From positions 1-7,639 of the forward strand of contig CALVKV010000069.1 in assembly GCA_944333305.1 (NCBI GenBank): DNA of 7,639 nt, in the 5' to 3' direction. Shown in pieces: positions 1-5,133 of the stretch (the stretch's first letter is position 1; every line of letters begins with the position of its first letter). This DNA is from an uncultured Bacilli bacterium (GTDB lineage Bacteria; Bacillota_I; Bacilli_A; RF39; UBA660). Under the pieces are notes generated by a model, which saw only the letters and a program-made list of their open reading frames with translations, did no database searches and had not been told where the DNA came from. The translations under genes and the position numbers were made by a program.

Positions 1-192
1 ATCAGATTACATGTCTTTTTTGTTAAATAAAATAGTGGTAGTGATTTTCCTCACCAACACTATTTATAATACAACCGTTCAAGAGCAATGAAAGTAATAA
101 CTAATTTAATATCTCATAAAGTAGATGTCAAATATATAGTGCCTACAAAGATAAATATGGAAGAAGGATTGAAGATAGTATTAATTAAATAA
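1..192 (+). pseudogene. possible 3' remnant of an upstream gene, or non-coding
   Basis: This is the only stretch before the first clear promoter. One frame has stops at 28-30 and 67-69, then stays open to the TAA at 190-192. From the ATG at 88 it would encode 34 residues, beginning MKVITNLISH and ending GLKIVLIK. The neighbouring frame is open from base 2 to the TGA at 89-91, which overlaps that ATG. No ribosome binding site precedes the ATG. The hydrophobic and charged mix of the 34 residues resembles the C-terminus of a larger enzyme, so a gene broken by frameshifts and stops is possible. I do not recognise the family, and chance openness in AT-rich DNA is not excluded. Confidence 0.22.
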
Positions 193-209
193 AATAATGC
201 TATTTTTCT

Positions 210-238
210 TTGCCAAAATTAACCTCATGTAGTATAAT
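210..238 (+). promoter_or_regulatory. sigma-A type promoter for the DUF2441-like gene
   Basis: A -35 box TTGCCA at 210-215 and a perfect -10 box TATAAT at 233-238 are separated by 17 bases. Transcription would start near 245. That leaves the GTG at 251 about six bases from the RNA end, too close for normal initiation, and supports the ATG at 263 as the start codon. Confidence 0.8.
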
Positions 239-262
239 ATAGCAAAAAAAGTGGGGGATATT

Positions 263-877
263 ATGGAAGTAAAAGAAAAGAGTATGTATCATTATCACAA
301 ACTAGGACTTTACGATGATATATGGCAAGTAGGTAATGAAATTATAGTAGATAATAATTTTAATTCTTTTTGTGGAAGTATTGTTGATAAATTTACTACT
401 GCTGTTAAATGTGAAAATGGCATATTTTCTTTAGAAAAAATTATAGATGAATATTTAGATGATATTGGTATAGAAAATGTTGATTTGAAAACTATTACAA
501 ATCTATTAAAAGCTTCTAGTGACATTATAACAAAAGCTGATATGTATAATAGAGAATTAATGTTAGAAAAATATAGATTAGAAAACAGTCCTAACTTGCC
601 TAGTAGATTACACTCTATTTGGTTAGCAGATAAGGAAAGTTTAAATTTTTGGGAAGGACAATTAAATGGTAGAAGAAAATTAAAATTATATAGAGTATCA
701 GTAACAGGTAATTTGTTTAAGTCAAGTGATAGTTTTATTCCTGATGATGAATTAACTGCTAAAGAAATGTATGAAGCATCATCAGCATATTGGAATCCTA
801 TATTTAAAGAAGAAGATTTATGTGAAGCTGAGTATTTATTCCAAGGTAAAGTAAAGGTTTTAGAGAAAATTAAATAA
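263..877 (+). CDS. DUF2441-like protein of unknown function, possible ADP-ribosyltransferase fold
   Basis: The protein has 204 residues from the ATG at 263. The G-rich run at 253-258 serves as ribosome binding site, so the in-frame GTG at 251 is unlikely to be used. Visible blocks are MYHYHKLG near residues 8-15, PSRLHSIWL at 113-121, LYRVSVTG at 142-149, AYWNP at 175-179 and EAEYLFQGKVKV at 188-199. This order (N-terminal Tyr/His strand, central SR..S block, aromatic AYW block, late Glu strand) resembles the DUF2441 family as I remember it. It also resembles the H/R-S/Y-E layout of ADP-ribosyltransferase-like folds. No signal peptide or membrane segment is visible, so it is probably cytoplasmic. 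It has its own promoter and sits 36 bases upstream of a methyltransferase. No antitoxin-like or secretion partner is seen, and the biochemical role is unknown. Confidence 0.7.
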   Translation: MEVKEKSMYHYHKLGLYDDIWQVGNEIIVDNNFNSFCGSIVDKFTTAVKCENGIFSLEKIIDEYLDDIGIENVDLKTITNLLKASSDIITKADMYNRELMLEKYRLENSPNLPSRLHSIWLADKESLNFWEGQLNGRRKLKLYRVSVTGNLFKSSDSFIPDDELTAKEMYEASSAYWNPIFKEEDLCEAEYLFQGKVKVLEKIK

Positions 878-885
878 TAATGATG

Positions 886-891
886 TATAAT
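886..891 (+). promoter_or_regulatory. candidate -10 box ahead of the methyltransferase
   Basis: A perfect TATAAT lies in the 36-base gap between the DUF2441-like gene and the methyltransferase. I find no convincing -35 element at 16-18 bases upstream, so it may be chance in AT-rich DNA. If real, it would give the methyltransferase and pseudouridine synthase pair its own short leader. Confidence 0.3.
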
Positions 892-913
892 CAGAATATA
901 AGGATGTGATAAA

Positions 914-1786
914 ATGTTAACCCCTAATAATTTTAAAGATTACGAACTTATAGATGCTTCTAATGGTGAAAAACTAGAACGTTTTGGTAAATATATACTA
1001 TTAAGACCAGACCCAACTATAATATGGGATAATGGAAATTTATTAGAAAAATATAAAGGTATGATAGATGCTGTATACTATCGTTCTAATAAAGGAGGAG
1101 GACACTGGGAAAATTTAAAAAAGATTCCTAGTACCTGGACTATTAATTATAAAAACCTAACTTTTAACATTAAACAAATGGGCTTTAAACATACTGGAAT
1201 ATTCCCAGAACAAGCCGTTAATTGGGATTATATGATGAATAAAATAGAAAAAGCTAAAAGGCCTATAAAAGTATTAAATCTTTTTGGCTATACAGGTTGT
1301 GCTTCCATCGCTTGCCTTAGTAAAGGAGCTCATGTTACTCATGTAGATGCATCACGTGGAATGGTAGAAGTTTGTAAAGAAAATGCCATATCTTCTAATC
1401 TTAAAGATAAACCTATTAGATATTTAGTAGATGATGTTCTTAAGTTTGTTAAAAGAGAAATAAGAAGAGGCAATACTTATGATGCTATAGTTATGGACCC
1501 ACCAAGTTATGGTAGAGGTGCTAATGGAGAAGTATGGGATATAGAAAAAGATCTTGCTAATCTTGTTAATCTTTGCTTGTCTATATTAAGTGATAAGCCA
1601 CTATTCTTTATCATTAACTCTTATACTACAGGCTTATCTAAAACATCCTTAGAAAATCTTTTACTAACAACAATAAATAGAAAATATAAAGGTATTGTCT
1701 CTAGTGATGAAATAGGTCTTAAAATAAAAGATAATAACCTAGTATTACCTTGTGGTATTTATGGAAGATGGGAAAGTTATGATTAA
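914..1786 (+). CDS. class I SAM-dependent methyltransferase, RlmI/RlmK-like (rRNA methyltransferase family)
   Basis: The 290-residue protein probably methylates a base in RNA, most likely 23S rRNA, in the cytoplasm; the exact target cannot be read from sequence. SAM-binding motif I is VLNLFGYTGCASI at 120-132. The acidic residue ending strand 2 is in HVDAS (Asp145), Asp173-Asp174 follow, and the catalytic motif IV is DPPSYGRG at 195-202. The block FKHTGIFPEQ at 91-100 before motif I is typical of this family (COG1092-like). Proteins such as RlmI are near 400 residues and carry an N-terminal PUA domain. Here that domain is absent and only a short strand region precedes the Rossmann core. The start has a good ribosome binding site (AAGGATG at about 899-905). 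The gene overlaps the downstream pseudouridine synthase by 8 bases, suggesting coupled expression of two RNA-modifying enzymes. Confidence 0.85.
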   Translation: MLTPNNFKDYELIDASNGEKLERFGKYILLRPDPTIIWDNGNLLEKYKGMIDAVYYRSNKGGGHWENLKKIPSTWTINYKNLTFNIKQMGFKHTGIFPEQAVNWDYMMNKIEKAKRPIKVLNLFGYTGCASIACLSKGAHVTHVDASRGMVEVCKENAISSNLKDKPIRYLVDDVLKFVKREIRRGNTYDAIVMDPPSYGRGANGEVWDIEKDLANLVNLCLSILSDKPLFFIINSYTTGLSKTSLENLLLTTINRKYKGIVSSDEIGLKIKDNNLVLPCGIYGRWESYD

Positions 1787-2444
1787 TATTTTATATGAAG
1801 ATAATCATCTATTAGTAGTAGAGAAAAAAGTAGGAATATTAAGTCAAAGTGATGGTACTAATACTCCTGATATGCTAACTATTTTGAAACAATATTTAAA
1901 AGAAAAATATAATAAACCTGGTAATGTCTATTTAGGACTAGTTCATCGTCTTGATAAAAATGTAGGAGGAGTAATGGTCTTTGCCAAAACTTCTAAAGCT
2001 GCTAGTAGACTATCAGAACAAATTAGAAATAAAGAGTTTTCTAAAAGCTATTTAGCTGTTTGTAATGGCATTATTAAAGGAGATGGAAAGTATCTTGATT
2101 ATTTAAAAAGAGAAGAGTATCGCAGTTTTATAGGAACTAAAGATAATGGTAAATTTGCTAGTCTTACTTTTAAAGCTCTTGCTAGTAAAGATAATACTAC
2201 ACTTCTTAAAATAAATTTAAAAACAGGACGTCATCACCAAATAAGAGTTCAATTCGCTTCTCGTAATCATCCTTTATTAGGAGATGATAAGTATGGTAAA
2301 AAAGGTGCCTTTCCTATCGCTTTGTATGCTTATAAATTAGCATTCACACATCCTACTACTAAAGAAAAACTAGAGTTTACGTCATTACCGACAGAAGGGT
2401 ATTTTTCTTATTTTCATGATTTAATGAAAAATATTGACAATTAA
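1779..2444 (+). CDS. RluA-family RNA pseudouridine synthase
   Basis: The 221-residue enzyme would isomerise uridine to pseudouridine in rRNA or tRNA. The family hallmark HRLDKNVGGVMVFAKT spans residues 56-71, and Asp59 is the catalytic aspartate. The second conserved block GRHHQIRVQFA (150-160) and the LLGDDKYG block (166-173) are both present. There is no N-terminal S4 RNA-binding domain, so this is the short RluA/RluC-core form. I chose the ATG at 1779 because the protein then begins MINILYEDNHLLVVEKKVG, the usual family start. Upstream in-frame GTG 1752 and ATG 1761 would add residues encoded inside the methyltransferase gene. The start lies 8 bases before the end of that gene, preceded by a purine-rich GATGGGAAAG, consistent with translational coupling. 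Target specificity cannot be assigned. Confidence 0.88.
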   Translation: MINILYEDNHLLVVEKKVGILSQSDGTNTPDMLTILKQYLKEKYNKPGNVYLGLVHRLDKNVGGVMVFAKTSKAASRLSEQIRNKEFSKSYLAVCNGIIKGDGKYLDYLKREEYRSFIGTKDNGKFASLTFKALASKDNTTLLKINLKTGRHHQIRVQFASRNHPLLGDDKYGKKGAFPIALYAYKLAFTHPTTKEKLEFTSLPTEGYFSYFHDLMKNIDN

Positions 2445-2462
2445 GTAAAGACGTGGTAATAT
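2434..2462 (+). promoter_or_regulatory. candidate promoter for the T-box/deacylase unit
   Basis: A perfect -35 TTGACA (2434-2439) overlaps the end of the pseudouridine synthase gene. A weaker -10, TAATAT, lies at 2457-2462 after a 17-base spacer. A perfect TATAAT at 2490-2495 lies closer to the T-box stem I but has no recognisable -35. Either could supply the leader, and the choice is open. A small inverted repeat (CTTCTT, AAA, AAGAAG at 2471-2485) lies between them without a following T-run. Confidence 0.45.
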
Positions 2463-2523
2463 TCTAGTATCTTCTTAAAAAGAAGTGCATATAATGAAAT
2501 ATAAAATATTATGATAAAAACAG

Positions 2524-2790
2524 TGAAGAAGAAAAGTATATAAACATTTATTTAAAGCGAATCTAGGATGGTGTAAGCTAGAGAAATAAAGTTTATAGAA
2601 AGAACACTTCAGAGTTGCTTACCGAAAGAATTAATTCAAGTAGACTAAGCCGGGAAGTATGCCGTTATCAAGTACAGGGTTTGATGGAACCTATAAAAGT
2701 GATCATAATATCTATGATAAATTGGGTGGTACCGCGGAAGGTTAAAGACTAGTTTCGTCCCAAAGTTTTGGGAAATGTAACTAGTCTTTT
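2524..2790 (+). promoter_or_regulatory. T-box riboswitch (full-length type) controlling the deacylase gene
   Basis: This leader RNA reads uncharged tRNA and switches between antitermination and termination. Stem I base pairs 2524-2528 with 2607-2611. Loop-E bases AGTA (2535-2538) face GAA (2598-2600), and the next helix pairs 2539-2545 with 2591-2597. The distal part has AGCGAA (2556-2561) and a hairpin 2562-2566/2578-2582 whose loop contains GGTG. Stem II-like pairing lies near 2619-2643. A IIA/B-like pseudoknot lies near 2667-2692, and stem III pairs 2702-2707 with 2713-2718. The T-box GGGTGGTACCGCGG is at 2724-2737. The antiterminator pairs 2722-2726 with 2759-2763 and 2734-2739 with 2753-2758, leaving the TGGTACC bulge (2727-2733). 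The variable bulge base is T, predicting a tRNA with discriminator A. The specifier-loop 3' strand is GAAAGAACA (2598-2606), which holds no proline codon. Confidence 0.93.
2744..2790 (+). terminator. T-box regulated intrinsic terminator
   Basis: An 11-base perfect stem pairs 2744-2754 with 2779-2789. It encloses an inner hairpin, CCCAAA at 2759-2764 with TTTGGG at 2767-2772, and ends in a T-run. The 5' arm and the inner CCC overlap the 3' side of the antiterminator, so the two structures are mutually exclusive. Confidence 0.9.
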
Positions 2791-2822
2791 ATTATTCTAA
2801 GAAAGAAAGGTATTGATTTATT

Positions 2823-3401
2823 ATGGATGAGAGAAAAAGAAAAATTATTGTAGGAAGATCTTTTTGTAAATATTTAGAAGAACATGATATTCACTATGAT
2901 TATTGTATTAAACATAAAGAAGTATTAGGATGCGATGAGTCTGCTAATTACTATGATCGCTATAAATATTTTATTGGTGATGACTATTGTATCTGTAAAA
3001 ACTTATTTTTAAAAGAAAGAAAAGGAGAGAAGAGAACCTTCTTAGTAATAGTTCCAATGGAAAAACAAGTTGATTTAAAAGAATTAAAAGAAAGATTAGG
3101 AACTAGTAAATTAGAGTTTGCAAGTAGTGCAAAAATGCAAGATTTATTACAAACAACCCCGGGAAATGTGTCAATTTTTAACTTAATATTTGATAAAGAT
3201 AAAAAAGTAAATATAGTTTTAGATCAAGATTTATTTGATAGTAAGTTATTAGCTTTTCATCCTCTATATAATGGCATGAGTATATTTTTGAAAGAAAAAG
3301 AAGTTCGTAAATTCTTAGATTTTTGTGATAGAGATTACTTAGTAGGAGCGGTTCCAACAAGAGAAGCTTTACCTGAAAAAACAAATGTATTAAGTGCTTA
3401 A
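2823..3401 (+). CDS. ProX/YbaK-type aminoacyl-tRNA deacylase (trans-editing)
   Basis: The 192-residue protein belongs to the free-standing INS/ProX/YbaK superfamily, which hydrolyses wrongly charged aminoacyl-tRNA. The family core is clear: CKNLFLKERKGEKRTFLVIV at about 58-77 with the conserved lysine Lys59, then LEFASSAKMQDLLQTTPGNV (about 97-116), then IVLDQDLFD and the FHPLYN block at 145-150. This layout matches ProX (prolyl-tRNA editing domain) more closely than YbaK, but the misacylated tRNA it clears cannot be read from the protein. It differs from classical ProX by an extended N-terminus (about 25 residues) and a C-terminal tail after residue 170. A purine-rich ribosome binding site, AAGAAAGG (2803-2810), lies 12 bases before the ATG. 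The gene stands alone behind the T-box leader and is followed by an independent promoter, so it is probably monocistronic and induced when the sensed tRNA is uncharged. Confidence 0.83.
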   Translation: MDERKRKIIVGRSFCKYLEEHDIHYDYCIKHKEVLGCDESANYYDRYKYFIGDDYCICKNLFLKERKGEKRTFLVIVPMEKQVDLKELKERLGTSKLEFASSAKMQDLLQTTPGNVSIFNLIFDKDKKVNIVLDQDLFDSKLLAFHPLYNGMSIFLKEKEVRKFLDFCDRDYLVGAVPTREALPEKTNVLSA

Positions 3402-3411
3402 AAGTAATCGC

Positions 3412-3442
3412 TTTTTACAACTTTTGTCTAACGCTGTAAAAA
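3412..3442 (+). terminator. weak hairpin after the deacylase gene
   Basis: TTTTTACA (3412-3419) and TGTAAAAA (3435-3442) form an 8-base AT-rich stem with a 15-base loop, starting 11 bases after the stop codon. The stem is weak and the T-run (3461-3467) is not directly attached, so it would be a poor terminator. Confidence 0.3.
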
Positions 3443-3446
3443 ATAT

Positions 3447-3475
3447 TTGCTTTTTATCCCTTTTTTTGCTATGAT
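3447..3475 (+). promoter_or_regulatory. sigma-A promoter with extended -10 for the Pro/Glu-rich membrane protein
   Basis: The -35 TTGCTT (3447-3452) and -10 TATGAT (3470-3475) are spaced by 17 bases. A TG at 3467-3468, one base before the -10, makes it an extended -10 promoter. Transcription would start near 3482, about 28 bases before the ATG. Confidence 0.72.
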
Positions 3476-3509
3476 TTAAGTAGTATAAGATAAGGGAGAT
3501 GGAAGTTAT

Positions 3510-4544
3510 ATGATACTAGCCAATTTTGATTTAAGTTTTTTCACAACAATTCCAGGTATGTTAATTACTGGAGGAGTTTTATTACTTTTAATTGCATTAA
3601 TTATCTTTATTGCTACTGGTAGTAAAAAAGGAAAGAAAAATAAAAAGGAAGAGAGTGTTGAGCCGGCAGTTAATGAAGCACCTACAGTCGAAAGTGGCGT
3701 TGCTACTCTAGATGCAACACCTTCTGTAACACCAGTAGAATCAACAAATAATATAGGAACTAATCCTACTGTCGTTGCGGGAGAACCAGTTCCTGCCACA
3801 CCTGAGGTTCAAAGTGAACCAGCTCCTGTTGTAGAAAGTACTCCTACTCAAACAGTAGAACCAAATCCTATGGTTAACGGAGCACAACCAATCGTAGAAA
3901 CACCTGAAACAGTAGGTATTTCAACTGAACCAATTAATAATCCTGTTGGTATAACTGCTACTAATGAAAATAGTGTACCGACAGTTGAACCAGCTATTTC
4001 TAACGAAATGCCTCAAGTTAATCAAACAGTTGCTTCTGTTGAACCTGTTCAAATTGTTGCAGAAGAACCAACGGTAGGAACTCCAAATATTCCTGCTAAT
4101 AACGATGCTCCAACAACGGTAGCAGATTCTCCTGCTATTACAATAGTAAATGAAGAACCTAATGAGCAAACGGCTCCAACAGTGGAAGAAGAACCAAAAC
4201 CAATTTATGGTGGGGTTAGTCCTGTAATACCAAAGATTGAAGTAGCAGGAGAACAACACCGTCCTATATATGGTGGTGCTAATCCATTAGAGAATACACA
4301 AAGTATTCCAATTACTAATAGACATGTAGAACCTGAGTCTCCAGCGATTCCTACTATTACACCAACTGTAGAAACACCAAAGGAACCTGACTTAGGCACT
4401 ATTTCTACTCCTAAAGTTGAAACTAATCAGGTAGAGCCTGTTATACCAACAGTTGCTGTAGAAACGCCTAAAGTAGAACCAGCTAAAGAGCCAACTGTAT
4501 CTAATGTTGAGCCTAAAAAAGAAGAAGTAGAGAGTTTATTCTAA
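3510..4544 (+). CDS. single-pass membrane protein with long Pro/Glu/Val/Thr-rich low-complexity tail
   Basis: The 344-residue protein has one hydrophobic segment (about 15-36), directly followed by a basic cluster, KKGKKNKKEE (39-48). By the positive-inside rule the N-terminus faces outward and the remaining ~300 residues are cytoplasmic. There is no signal cleavage site, LPxTG motif or lipobox, so it is not an obvious surface protein. The tail is nearly free of Cys, Trp and Phe and is built from irregular VEP, VETP, PTV and PAI units, so it is probably disordered. A PIYGG motif occurs twice (231-235, 252-256) in the context PIYGG(V/A)(S/N)P, followed by LENTQSIP. The C-terminus is acidic and ends VESLF. 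The layout (outward N-terminus, one membrane span, long cytoplasmic Pro/Glu linker) recalls ZipA- or EzrA-like scaffolds, but no homologous domain is visible. Function is unknown. A purine-rich ribosome binding region (about 3493-3505) precedes the ATG. Confidence 0.75.
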   Translation: MILANFDLSFFTTIPGMLITGGVLLLLIALIIFIATGSKKGKKNKKEESVEPAVNEAPTVESGVATLDATPSVTPVESTNNIGTNPTVVAGEPVPATPEVQSEPAPVVESTPTQTVEPNPMVNGAQPIVETPETVGISTEPINNPVGITATNENSVPTVEPAISNEMPQVNQTVASVEPVQIVAEEPTVGTPNIPANNDAPTTVADSPAITIVNEEPNEQTAPTVEEEPKPIYGGVSPVIPKIEVAGEQHRPIYGGANPLENTQSIPITNRHVEPESPAIPTITPTVETPKEPDLGTISTPKVETNQVEPVIPTVAVETPKVEPAKEPTVSNVEPKKEEVESLF

Positions 4545-4574
4545 GAGTAATTTTACGCATTTTTGTTCTTTCTT

Positions 4575-4604
4575 TTAAGACTTGTTCATACAATAAGTTA
4601 GAAT
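4575..4604 (+). promoter_or_regulatory. weak candidate promoter for spoVS
   Basis: TTAAGA (4575-4580) and TAGAAT (4599-4604) are separated by 18 bases and are the best promoter-like pair in the gap before spoVS. The predicted start near 4611 would clip the ribosome binding site, which argues against it. Read-through from the upstream gene is equally possible, as I see no convincing terminator in 4545-4623. Confidence 0.28.
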
Positions 4605-4623
4605 AAGAAAGGATGATAAAATT

Positions 4624-4884
4624 ATGGAAACACTAAAAGTTTCATCAAAATCAAACCCTAACTCAGTAGCAGGGGCACTAGCCAATGTTTTTAGAGCAAA
4701 TGGCAGTGTAGAAATACAAGCAGTAGGAGCAGGTGCTTTAAATCAAGCAATTAAAGCCGTAGCAATAGCAAGAGGCTTTCTAGCGCCAGCAGGTAAAAAT
4801 ATCGTCTGTATACCAGCTTTTACTGATATAGCAATCGATGGAGAAGAAAGAACAGCAATAAAACTTATAATTGAAACAAAGTAA
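4624..4884 (+). CDS. spoVS: stage V sporulation protein S
   Basis: The 86-residue protein matches SpoVS along its whole length and has the usual family size. It opens METLKVSSKSNPNSVAGALA. The highly conserved block GAGALNQAIKAVAIARGF is at about residues 36-53, and the protein continues through CIPAFTDIAIDGEERTAIKL to the end. SpoVS is a small Alba-like-fold protein. In Bacillus subtilis its loss blocks sporulation at stage V and affects septation. Homologues also occur in bacteria that do not form spores, so its presence alone does not prove sporulation. The ribosome binding site AAAGGATG (4608-4614) lies 9 bases before the ATG. It sits between the Pro/Glu-rich membrane protein and the second T-box unit. 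The next promoter begins 7 bases after its stop codon, so it does not belong to the serS operon. Confidence 0.96.
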   Translation: METLKVSSKSNPNSVAGALANVFRANGSVEIQAVGAGALNQAIKAVAIARGFLAPAGKNIVCIPAFTDIAIDGEERTAIKLIIETK

Positions 4885-4891
4885 AAAACAC

Positions 4892-4920
4892 TTGTAAAAA
4901 ATAAAAATAATGCCTATAAT
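4892..4920 (+). promoter_or_regulatory. sigma-A promoter of the T-box/dipeptidase/serS operon
   Basis: The -35 TTGTAA (4892-4897) and perfect -10 TATAAT (4915-4920) are separated by 17 bases. The start near 4927 falls just before T-box stem I and only a few bases before the ATG at 4933, which excludes that ATG as a normal start. Confidence 0.85.
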
Positions 4921-4926
4921 ATAAAT

Positions 4927-5118
4927 AAGTCGATGACAAGAGACAATGTTAAGACCTTTTTTGATAGAGACATTGTGGTTGGTGGAAACAATGAAAAAAA
5001 CTTAACTATCTCCTCTTCAGATGATATTTATATCCGGGCATTACCGTTATCTAAATTAAGTATAATAAGGATGGCACCGCTTTACTCCATAAAGCTCCTT
5101 AGAAGCCATTCTTTTTTT
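4927..5118 (+). promoter_or_regulatory. compact T-box riboswitch, probably serine-tRNA responsive
   Basis: The roughly 190-base leader has stem I but no room for stem II or the IIA/B pseudoknot. Stem I pairs 4938-4942 with 5013-5017, 4948-4953 with 5001-5006, and 4957-4962 with 4995-5000. The distal part has AGAGA (4966-4970) and hairpin 4971-4976/4988-4993 with a GGTTGGTGGAA loop, the classic apical motif. A stem III-like hairpin lies at about 5030-5050. The T-box AGGATGGCACCGC lies at 5068-5080. The antiterminator pairs 5067-5071 with 5096-5100 and 5079-5084 with 5090-5095 around the TGGCACC bulge (5072-5078). The variable base C predicts discriminator G, as in bacterial tRNA-Ser. The specifier-side strand (5007-5018) contains TCT and TCC serine codons, but I cannot fix which is the specifier. 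The serS gene downstream supports serine. Confidence 0.88.
5067..5118 (+). terminator. T-box regulated terminator that uses the T-box itself as 5' arm
   Basis: AAGGATGGC (5067-5075) pairs with GCCATTCTT (5105-5113), nine pairs with one G-U. It encloses the GCTTTA/TAAAGC hairpin (5079-5084/5090-5095) and is followed by T residues to 5118. Its formation excludes antiterminator helix A1 and hides the TGGC bases that should bind the tRNA acceptor end. Confidence 0.78.
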
Positions 5119-5133
5119 GTTAGGAGGGATTTT

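Noticed and set aside
251..262. GTG start at 251 for the DUF2441-like gene
   Set aside because: It lies about six bases from the predicted RNA start, and its G-run is the ribosome binding site for the ATG at 263.
310..525. Minus-strand reading frame opposite the DUF2441-like gene
   Set aside because: It is a shadow of the plus-strand gene without a promoter or ribosome binding site. The same applies to 3178-3384 and 5318-5587.
1752..1778. GTG 1752 or ATG 1761 as start of the pseudouridine synthase
   Set aside because: The ATG at 1779 gives the usual family N-terminus and a coupled overlap; the extra residues match nothing in the family.
2471..2485. CTTCTT/AAGAAG inverted repeat as terminator of the pseudouridine synthase gene
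   Set aside because: The stem is only six weak pairs with a three-base loop and no T-run follows.
3506..4399. Minus-strand reading frames opposite the Pro/Glu-rich gene (3506-3799, 3921-4259, 4205-4399)
   Set aside because: They mirror the biased codon content of the plus-strand gene, have no ribosome binding sites and show no recognisable domains.
4340..4544. VESLF end of the membrane protein as a sliding-clamp binding motif
   Set aside because: It lacks the conserved Gln of the usual QLxLF motif, and the match is too short to support the claim.
3510..4544. Surface adhesin interpretation of the Pro/Glu-rich protein
   Set aside because: There is no cleavable signal peptide, lipobox or sorting signal, and the basic cluster after the membrane segment predicts a cytoplasmic tail.
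4933..5133. N-terminal extension of the dipeptidase from ATG 4933
   Set aside because: The transcription start is predicted near 4927, there is no ribosome binding site, and the stretch folds as a T-box leader with terminator; the real start is 5134.
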